DNA from: Rhodamnia argentea
Taxonomy: Eukaryota > Streptophyta > Magnoliopsida > Myrtales > Myrtaceae
Direction of reading: 5' to 3'
Assembly: GCF_020921035.1 (NCBI RefSeq)
Contig: NC_063160.1
Coordinates: 1,508,501-1,572,500 of the forward strand
DNA: 64,000 nt
The notes beneath the pieces were generated by a model. It saw nothing but the letters and a program-made list of their open reading frames with translations, ran no database searches and was not told the origin of the DNA. The position numbers were made by a program, and so were the translations under genes. This document shows, piece by piece, positions 52,520 through 64,000 of the stretch (position 1 is the first letter of the stretch; the number at the start of each line of letters is the position of its first letter).

Positions 52520-53019
52520 TGTGACATTCCCATATTAACTCACTCGAGATATTATTCGTTTTGGCTTATCCTGTACCAGTATCTTCCACATGGGGGTCAA
52601 GAAGCCCAGTGATTGTTTAAACGCGTACTTGCAGTCCGCCTCATCCCTTAGGAAACGATATTGCTTATCGGTCCCATGCGAGTAACGTTGGATGTACTAA
52701 GGCCAAGTGCCATGGCATCATTTGGTGTACAGGGGGACCTTTTCTCAAGAGGATACCAATCCTGCATCTTGCTCTCATCCAAGCGTGCTTAACTTTGGAG
52801 TTCCAAAGCAAAACTTGCCCCCAACGTCAAAAGGCACCTTCATGAATTCATTTCGATTTTCACGTATCTATCCCAAGCACGCTCTCCTATTGGTCGGTGT
52901 GCACCGCAGTTCATTCACGCCCCCTTCGCGCATCCTAGAAGCCCGTTAGGAGTTACTCCTTATCCGAACCCTCCGGCCTCGTGACCACTCCAAGTCCCTC
53001 ATTGGACTAGGTCATTACA
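52520..53019 (-). mobile_element. Solo LTR-like piece with 5S rRNA-like sequence (Cassandra-like TRIM fossil)
   Basis: Read on the minus strand, the 500-bp segment starts TGTAATGACC and ends GAATGTCACA, the TG...CA ends of an LTR. Its middle (about 52737-52810) contains GAACTCC, AAGTTAAGCGTGCTTGG and further scattered matches to the plant 5S rRNA gene, including its internal promoter start. A second short GCGTGCTTGGG lies about 95 bases upstream in that strand. Cassandra TRIM elements are known to carry 5S sequence in their LTRs. No partner LTR was seen, and there is no clear target duplication. The piece is degraded and looks old. Confidence 0.5.
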
Positions 53020-53618
53020 CCAAAATTCGGCCACTATCAAATTTCTATCTAACGATGACCTTAATGTTATGACGTGTCATTCCACCATATGTTATTTTCA
53101 CGGGGTGCCCGCTGACATGGTATTAAGGCGCTTGAAGTAACGTCGCTAATGCAAACCTAGCTCCCGCTCAAACCACGTCGCTCGAAATCGGGGCGAAAAA
53201 TTAGGGCACCCGAAATACACGAGTTTTGAGTTGCGAGTTTAGGGTTTGGGGAAGGAAGAAAACCGGTTCAAACAAGAGCGAATCGAGGCAGATGAAGAAT
53301 ATCTTTTTCTTCTTCGACATATGATAAACTAGGAGTGCATTCTCAAAAGATTAGTGAGGTTAGCTCATATGTTCCAATGGATAGAGAGTCAAAGTACATA
53401 CAAAGATTCGAAAAGGGTACGGTACACTACACACCCCTCAAAACTCGGAAGTGGACATCCTACCCCTAAAGTTCAAACCGGTCAAATTGACTGGGAAATG
53501 AATGTTGCTCCAATAATTTGTGGGATACCCCAGAAGAAGCCAGCACTTTGATTTTTAACACGAGGGGAATGGAGAAATCATATAGATTCATTTCTAGGGA
53601 TAAAAGCGGCGTCGGAAG

Positions 53619-53878
53619 TCTCAAAACTAATCACGAAAATGCAAATTGAATCTTAAAACTTATCGAAAAGAGCAATTGAACCCTTGAACTCTAGAAATGC
53701 GCGGTCAAATCCTGAAACTTGTCAAATTGATGAGATCCGGTCGTTCCACTGATTGCGCTTTTTGAAAGCTTCGGTACTCGATTGCATTTTTATGACAAAT
53801 TTTATGACTTGATTACAACTTTTGAAAGTACCGGATTGCACTTTCGTGACGAGTTTTAAAACTTGAAATGCACTTATT
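53619..53878. repeat. Imperfect foldback repeat with recurring CACGAAA/TGCAAT motifs
   Basis: The left stretch (caaaactaatcacgaaaatg and on) matches the reverse complement of the right stretch near 53800-53870 (taaaactcgtcacgaaagtg on the minus strand). Related motifs recur several times between them. The match is loose and the ends are unclear. Confidence 0.45.
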
Positions 53879-54293
53879 TATTATTTCCATAGGGATCAAT
53901 GATGCTCACATCTACAAGTTAAATGTGAAAACCAGTTATGCATATGGAAAGCTTTATTTTTCTTATTAAATCACCATGGAAGGTGCTTTCGCTGAGTAGA
54001 CGTTCAGCACACCTCAGCCAGCCATCATCCTCATTGCATAAGCTCTGTCCAAAATTGCTAATAAACAAAAACAGGTCTTTGAGAAAATTTGCATCAGACT
54101 TTGATGAAATGTTGACTTTTCTTTGGTCATAAATGTAATGCTCTCTCTCTCTCTCCTCCATTGCTCTCTTGCCCTTAGCTCCAGAGTTCATTTTGACCGC
54201 TACCCACCCAATCTCTGCCTCTTCTCCATCTCCCCTTCCCCTTCCCCTCCCGTCAGTTTTCACCAAGGCTGACCCGACCAAGTCTTTTCAATC

Positions 54294-54977
54294 ATGGAAC
54301 CTTCCGATCCCTCCGGCAGGGGAAAGCTGCTTCCGCCGCCGCAGCCGTCGCCCAAGAAGGAGCTCCAGCTCCAGGGCCCCCGGCCCTCCCCGCTCCGGGT
54401 CGCCAAAGAGTCCTACGCCATCAAGAAGCCGCCGCGCCACCCGCCGCCGTACGCCGCGGCCTCCTATGCGGCTCCCCCTGCTCCCCCGCCGGTGGCGGAC
54501 CGGCAGCAGCCCACGATCATCTTCGACATCTCGCCGAAGGTCATCCACGTCGAGGAGCGGAACTTCATGTCCATCGTCCAGCAGCTCACCGGGTCCTCCT
54601 CCGGCGACCTCTCCCCGGCTGCCAGGATGGCGGCGATAGAGCGGACCAGCCCGACGGGCCGAGAAAAGGGCTTCGCCGCGGCGGCGGAGATGGGCGGGTC
54701 GTCGGGGAGGGCCGGCGACGATGACCTGATGGGTATGTTGGGAGAAGTTGAGCTGCGCCAGTTTCAGGGGATACTGTCGCCGGCGCCGGGGGCTCTCCAG
54801 GCGATACCGGCGGGGCTCTTCTCGCCGGCGACGGACCCGCACTTGTTGCAGGATTTGAGCCCGTTTTGGCACGGGAACTACGGCTACAACAGCCCATCGC
54901 CATCGACCCTGTTCACGGCTCTCTCCCCCTCGCCGACTTCGTCGATCGATCTCTTCAACTTGTTCTCTAACTACTGA
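54294..54977 (+). CDS. VQ motif protein, MKS1-like
   Basis: This is a plant VQ-motif transcription cofactor. MKS1 and its relatives are MAP kinase substrates that bind WRKY factors in the nucleus and tune defence. The gene is intronless with 227 residues. Landmarks are the MKS1-type block GPRPSPLRVAKESYAIKKPP at residues 28-47, a Pro/Ala-rich stretch, the conserved IIFDISPKVIHVEERNF, and the VQ motif FMSIVQQLTG at 91-100 (FxxxVQxLTG complete). Several Ser-Pro/Thr-Pro sites (SPAAR, TSPTG, LSPAPG, SPSPS) could be MAP kinase targets. The C terminus DLFNLFSNY is typical of this group. Codons are GC-rich, so other frames stay open as artefacts. An ATG at 54294 with pyrimidine-rich sequence upstream is the only sensible start. 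Confidence 0.92.
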   Translation: MEPSDPSGRGKLLPPPQPSPKKELQLQGPRPSPLRVAKESYAIKKPPRHPPPYAAASYAAPPAPPPVADRQQPTIIFDISPKVIHVEERNFMSIVQQLTGSSSGDLSPAARMAAIERTSPTGREKGFAAAAEMGGSSGRAGDDDLMGMLGEVELRQFQGILSPAPGALQAIPAGLFSPATDPHLLQDLSPFWHGNYGYNSPSPSTLFTALSPSPTSSIDLFNLFSNY

Positions 54978-57405
54978 GCGTGAAGAAAGGCCTCGACTTT
55001 CGCGAGATGCTGCGGAGGGAATTCAATTCGTCGCGCCCAACCAAGAACCCTTGGAGGGGTTGGTTTGCTTTGACTTTGACTGACTCCCACGAAGCTGGAT
55101 TTGCTTTCTAGAGAGACAGAGAGAGAGAAAGAAGGAGGGGAAGGAGCAGAAGCTGCTTTAGAAGACAGAATAGGTAAAATTCTTGTAGTGGTATATATTC
55201 CTTTGTTGGTTTTTCTTTCAGCTTTTCTCAATTTGGGTTGGATTGTGATGAATTTTGTTAAGAGTTCTATACTTGGGGTAGAAGAAAACAGGGTAGCGTA
55301 ATCTGGCCGAGGGATGAAGATTAGCGGCCCTCGCCGGAGATTATCATAAGAGCTTCGCACCCGTCACAGGATTTTCGATTTGTATCATAGTTATTCTGTA
55401 CCATTGACAAAACTCGGAAATCCGAAATCGGGCTGCAACTCTTCGCCGCGGCGGCGGGAAGATAACATTGGGGTTGGTTTCTGATCTGTACGTTTTGTGT
55501 AGAGAAGGGAAGGAAGGAAGGAAGGTGGGGGAGTTCCTTGCATTCAGTGACCATCAATTCATAAAGCTTGGTGGGCTGCTCTGCTGTGTGGGAAGGAGGG
55601 TGGGGTAACTGGGGTTCATTGGAACTTTTGGCAAATTTTTTGGGGTGTAAATTTGGGATTTAGGGGAAGTTTGTGGAATTATCAAATTGACAAGACGTAT
55701 TGAAGATCGATTCATGGTTTCGGTCGTCGTTGTGGGCTTCCAGGACAGATGCTGGCCTCTTTCTCCAACATTTCCTTGAACAAAAGCTTACCCTTTTGGG
55801 TTTTCACACGATTGCTTTGCCGGGGTGAGCAGTTTTAGTATCCATCCAGATTCTATCTGGAATCTCAAATTCGAAATCTATCTTATCGGAACTGATTTCC
55901 TATATTTTGGAATTCGAAACCTACTATGCATACTCTCGAACCTGGATATTATTATGTTAATAAGTTTCGAGGTCTTCTCAAGAACCAGCTAATCTCTTTT
56001 TTGTTTCCTTCATTTTTTTTCTTCCTTTTTTGGTTTTATTCTTAATTAAACAAAGACCTATCACAAGAATATTTTTTTGAGTGGAGCAATAGCTTTGAAA
56101 AGACGGGATTGCCTATCTTTTCTTTCATCTCAGGCGAAATATGATCGGGAGGAGCTAATTGAAATCCCTCGGGTAAAATAAGAACAACACCCACATTCAA
56201 ACCTCCCTTTTTACCATTAGCAAGAACTTGTTTAACTTGCATATATCATAAGGAATTCGAACAACTGCTTCAAATATAATATCAAGAGGTACCGCTTGTG
56301 GAACTTCAATATCCACGGGCTTATTAGCTAAATAGCAATTACACCCGGTCACTTCTCGTGGACTTTCATAACCCTGCTGTGCAACGCAATAACAACAATC
56401 CTCATTTGATAATAGCAACAATCCATAAAAAAATGAACACGTAAAATGAAGTGAACAATAAAAAGTTCAAAACACGTAACATAAAATTGTCCTGGTCCTA
56501 TTCTTTTGTTCTCAATTCAATTCTTACCCAAGAACCAGCAACCAATTTGCACAATGTCGGTTCAACTTTTTAATGAACCGGTAACCGTTGGAACCTGAAA
56601 TAGGACCAATTCCTATAGCTGGTTCGGTCGGATTCTCAATTCTACTTTGTACCCATGCTCATTTCTATTGAGTTGGGAATTTCCCCTTTTTGAGTGTGAA
56701 TAATCTCACGTGTTAAATGTCTCTGAAGTGGAAAAGAGTCCCCCACCTTAAATGGCTGAGTATAATCTTCTATGTGGAAATAATAGGCAAACTCCACACA
56801 TTTCTTTAGTGGTGTTCAATGTCAGTCGACAATCAACTACTACCAGTCCTCATCTTGTCATTCATGTGATCACAACACCGCCGGATAGTTACATAACGAG
56901 ACGAATCCGAGTTGCAGGATTCATCCAGCTCAATAGAGACAGGGGATCGAATCTCCAAATGAGGCGGAGAACAGATATTACAAAGCAATCGAGTTTTGCT
57001 AAGGATATCAAATCTTCTCTGCAATATACAACTACAAATGCAATTGCAGAAACAAAAGGGACTAGGCTTAAGTCTCCCTGTAGACTGATAATCTAACTGT
57101 GGATGTATAGGATAGGACAGACAATAACCTACTCGAACAATGTCAACAGAGGTTTTCGCAAGTAAAATCCAGTTCGAATAAATTTTGTGGTCAGCGAATA
57201 AAGGGAATTTATTTACAAATAACACAGTTTAAGAAAAGACTCTTGTGACAAAATGCAAAATGCCAGTGAGGTCATATTTCTCCCTCCCAACCTTCCGCTT
57301 GATGCTCAGAACATCCAATTGCTTGTTCTATGCAACAAAAAACATCCTAAAGCGCAAAACCTTCCGACTTCAACTTGAAAAGCCAGCAACTTGTGGATCA
57401 TTTCT
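54978..57405. other. Gap between the VQ gene and the UMP kinase gene
   Basis: The first part is the VQ gene 3' flank. A plastid petA fragment lies at about 56053-56388. Around 56500-56690 there are several GGTTC/GAACC motifs that recall hAT interiors, but no ends could be set. The rest shows no gene. Confidence 0.5.
56053..56388 (-). pseudogene. petA: Nuclear plastid DNA fragment carrying part of petA (cytochrome f)
   Basis: Minus-strand translation gives cytochrome f pieces: [53 protein letters not shown] and [16 protein letters not shown], ending near the codons for ILVIG. This is about one third of the chloroplast petA gene. It cannot work: a deletion removes the haem-binding CxxCH region (TGCNCYLAN remains), a 2-base insertion lies after IPYD, and both ends of the gene are missing. 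No flanking plastid genes were seen. It is a NUPT transferred to the nucleus and then decayed, with many base changes. Confidence 0.9.
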
Positions 57406-61285
<3,880 letters not shown>

Positions 61286-64000
61286 TAACGAATCAGCGAA
61301 CAGACAGGCGAAACGCCAAAGACGTAAAGAGTTTAAGCTCCGTTTGCCGCTAAAGAAGATTGCTTCTCCCTCTCTGTCTGTCTACAGTATCCACCAGTTG
61401 GAGTTGGAGGGAGTGCTCACGGCTCGCTGCAGCATGCGTTCTTAGGTTAGGGAAGAAGATGATTGTGATATTCCTCAGGGAAAATAAAATATCTTTCGTG
61501 TGGAAAAACAAATTTTCGCAGGTGTTTAAATCATTTTCCTTAGCAAGACAAAAACAAGAAGTCTTTTTCTTGGTATTATCCGAAATTTCACGACAGAGAT
61601 AAAAAAAAAATTCTTAAACATTCAGATTTTGTGAAGGAATTATACGTAAGGCTAAATAACAAATTTATATACTATATAACCTCTATCGATGAATCTAGGA
61701 TTATCATACAATCTAAATCTTAAATAGCAAATAAGCTCGTTGCGGCATTCCGAAGCCACAGGTTCGATCATGACAAAAAGATTTAAACAAGCACCAACAA
61801 TATCGACGAGGTAGATCGGTCAACAAATGTCAAATCTAGTAAAAGAGAAAACATGATCATTCATCTTCACGGTTCCCAATAATATAGGAACTTCGCCTCT
61901 TTGCCACTTTTTAGAAACTTCAACATGAATGAACCACAAAATTATAGGGGAGAAAGGAGTTTTGCCGCTCTTATTGCTTTAGTGGACTTTCGACATGAAC
62001 TAGAGGCTATTGAGGAAAAAAAGCTTTAACTCTCTCGTTATTTTTGTTTTGCTTTAACGCGAAACAAAAAACTATGAAAGAGTCATGAATCTTATACGAG
62101 GGAGAAGGAGACAAAGAGGGTAAGGTTTTTTAGAAATCTCATTGCCCCTCATTTTTGAAAAAGTTTAAAGTTTGAATTTGTTCAATTTAAAATATGGGTT
62201 CTCCTACTTCAATTTTATTTGCTTATTTTTTATTATCTTTCCCTTTCCCTTTCTCTTTTTAATTTATTTGTTATTCCATTCCATCATTTTTTAATAAAAA
62301 TATTATTAAGTTCTAAATTATACTCATATACCTAAATACCTATGTACCTAAAATATGACATAAATATACATAATACAACATATATTATATAGTAGAAAGA
62401 AAACCCGTTATATGGGTGTGAGAGAGAATAAATAGAGATGAAATTACTTATAATATTTTTGTTAATTTTTAATTTTATTTTTCATAATATAATTCAAATA
62501 TTATTTATATATAATAATAATTATTATTTTATTAATTGAATAAAATTTTATTTGAGACAAATAATTTTTATACCATGGACATAAGAAATTTTACTCACAT
62601 TTATCCCACCTCTCTATAAGATATTTTATCCTGGCTATATATTTCTTATACCCGATTTTATCCTATTTTGGGTAAAGACCAAATACAAGATTTGAGAAAT
62701 TTTATCATGTCTTAACTTTTATTGTGATTATCAAACTTAACCTAAATGTTTTAGGTGGTTCGCATTGAATAAAAATAGAGAATCGAAGCTTTTTAAATGG
62801 GACAACAATAGCGGAGTCATAAAACTTGTCGTCCCTCACTAAAATTCAATACTCCTTTTGGAAATTAGTCATTTTTAAAATTAGCATGTCACCTTGTAGG
62901 TTACATTTGATAATTAGGATAAATTTTAGAAAATAAAAAAAATTTAGTATCGCGTATTTTGGTAGTTGCCCAAGGGCAAAGACAAGATAACGTTGGATAT
63001 AAGAGGGATATAGCCTGGATACAATTATCCTATGAGAGAGTTGGGATAAATGTGGATATGATTTCCTATATCTATAATATTAAAATTAATTTTATTGAAT
63101 AAAAAACTTTTTAAATTAATAAATTCAAAATAATATTTTAATATAATATAATTATACATCATAACAAAAAAATCAACAATATCATTTTTATTTATTCCTT
63201 TTTTATTAATATATTCAAATTTATTTCTATTTAATAATATAAATTCGATATATGAAAATATATAATTATCCTATTTTGGTAGTTGCCCAAGGGCAAAGAC
63301 AGGATAACGTTGGATATAAGAAGGATATAGCCTAGATACAATTATCCTATGAGAGAGTTGGGTTAAAGGTAGATATGATTTCTTATATCTATAATATTAA
63401 AGTTAATGTTATTGAATAACAAACATTTTAAACTAATAAAGTCAAAATAATATTTTAATATAATATAAATATACAGCATAACAAAAAATATCAACAATAT
63501 CATTTTTATTTATTCCTTTTTTATTAATAGATTCAAATTTATTTCTATTTAATAATATAAATTCGATATATGAAAATATACCCCTTCCATCACCCTCTAG
63601 GAAAATTTCATTAAGTAGTAAACTAATACTAATATACCTAAAATAAAAAAGAGAGGGAAAAAAAATAAAAATATAAGCAAATAAACATGAAGTAGGCAAA
63701 GAGTGTTGTGAGAGATTCTTACCATCTTTGCTTGTGTAATTTTTATGTCCATTTACACTAATATGCTATTTGTATAAAATAATAGACATGTGAAAATATC
63801 CGACTTTATTACTATAATTCATCAAATAGTAGATAAGATAAAACAAATTCTCTTGATTTCATATCTTATCTTATCCAGTCTAATCTAGCTAGAAATCCAA
63901 ACGACCAAGTGTCCGAAAAAGTCAATGTAGGCTTATTTAAGTTGTAGAGTTGGTTAAAGTTCAAAAATGTATTGTTTATGTGTTTAAGAGTAAACTAATT
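61286..64000. other. AT-rich intergenic DNA with repeats
   Basis: The start is the promoter side of the UMP kinase gene. A weak SINE-like A and B box pair lies at 61725-61770. From 62.1 kb onward the DNA is very AT-rich with a tandem duplication (62955-63580) and a matching inverted arm. No protein gene was seen. Confidence 0.55.
62955..63580. repeat. Tandem duplication, two units of about 317 bp, with an inverted partner arm upstream
   Basis: Unit 1 (62955-63271) and unit 2 (63272-63580) share long stretches in the same order, for example gttgcccaagggcaaagaca and aaattcgatatatgaaaata. They look about 90% identical by eye. A stretch at about 62601-62690 matches the reverse complement of about 62972-63048 (for example tatcctggctatat against atatagcctggata), so the unit seems to derive from one half of a foldback or MITE-like element. 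Confidence 0.8.

Larger units (their letters stand above)
51867..54293. other. Repeat-rich gap between the Copia element and the VQ gene
   Basis: This stretch holds the orphan promoter-like segment, the 5S-bearing LTR-like piece (52520-53019) and a foldback repeat (53619-53878). A CT-rich tract at about 54138-54157 just before the VQ gene is probably in its 5' UTR or core promoter. No other gene was recognised. Confidence 0.5.

Noticed and set aside
54288-54872. 194-codon Arg-rich minus-strand frame opposite the VQ gene
   Set aside because: It is a shadow frame caused by the GC-rich coding strand.

Overview
The window looks like nuclear DNA of a eudicot flowering plant. Its genes have many exons with GT-AG introns, they encode plant-only families, and AT-rich intergenic DNA carries plant transposons. 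A woody eudicot such as a member of the Myrtales would fit, but nothing here fixes the species. No bacterial, CRISPR or viral gene cluster was seen, and no complete tRNA or rRNA gene.

Nine protein genes were rebuilt exon by exon. From left to right they are: TGD2, a chloroplast envelope lipid transporter subunit (+, 1553-4300, with an in-frame stop in exon 1); a secreted GH18 chitinase-like protein (-, 5397-6427); APC2, the cullin subunit of the anaphase-promoting complex (-, 7669-16589, 16 exons); a mitochondrial ribosomal protein mS23-like gene (-, 18204-20781); a Golgi O-fucosyltransferase family protein (+, 22125-28609, 11 exons); ADH1, class P alcohol dehydrogenase (+, 31028-33620, 10 exons, with a TATA box and anaerobic-type motifs); a GC-rich intronless invertase/pectin methylesterase inhibitor (+, 35267-35815); and a CCCH zinc-finger protein of the C3H38 type (-, 38713-42387). 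After a transposon-rich gap come an MKS1-like VQ protein (+, 54294-54977), then the tenth gene, plastid UMP kinase PUMPKIN (-, 57406-61285). The genes do unrelated housekeeping, defence and signalling jobs. Apart from a shared chloroplast location for TGD2 and UMP kinase, nothing suggests that they act together.

Mobile and repeated DNA: a young Copia (Tork/TNT1-type) LTR retrotransposon fossil fills 46093-51866. A rearranged cluster of Copia 3' ends lies in intron 5 of the O-fucosyltransferase gene. A 500-bp solo LTR-like piece with 5S rRNA-like sequence (Cassandra-like) is at 52520-53019. A 271-bp non-autonomous hAT element with a perfect 8-bp target duplication is at 36349-36619. Long foldback repeats lie near 37.7-38.1 kb and 53.6-53.9 kb, and a 317-bp tandem duplication is at 62955-63580. 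A decayed plastid petA fragment (NUPT) lies at about 56053-56388.

The observations most worth a second look are the TGD2 in-frame stop, the tiny predicted leader and overlapping upstream ATG of the invertase/PME inhibitor, the 5S-like LTR, the orphan promoter-like segment beside the Copia insertion, and the petA fragment. I found no evidence for a wholly new biological system.
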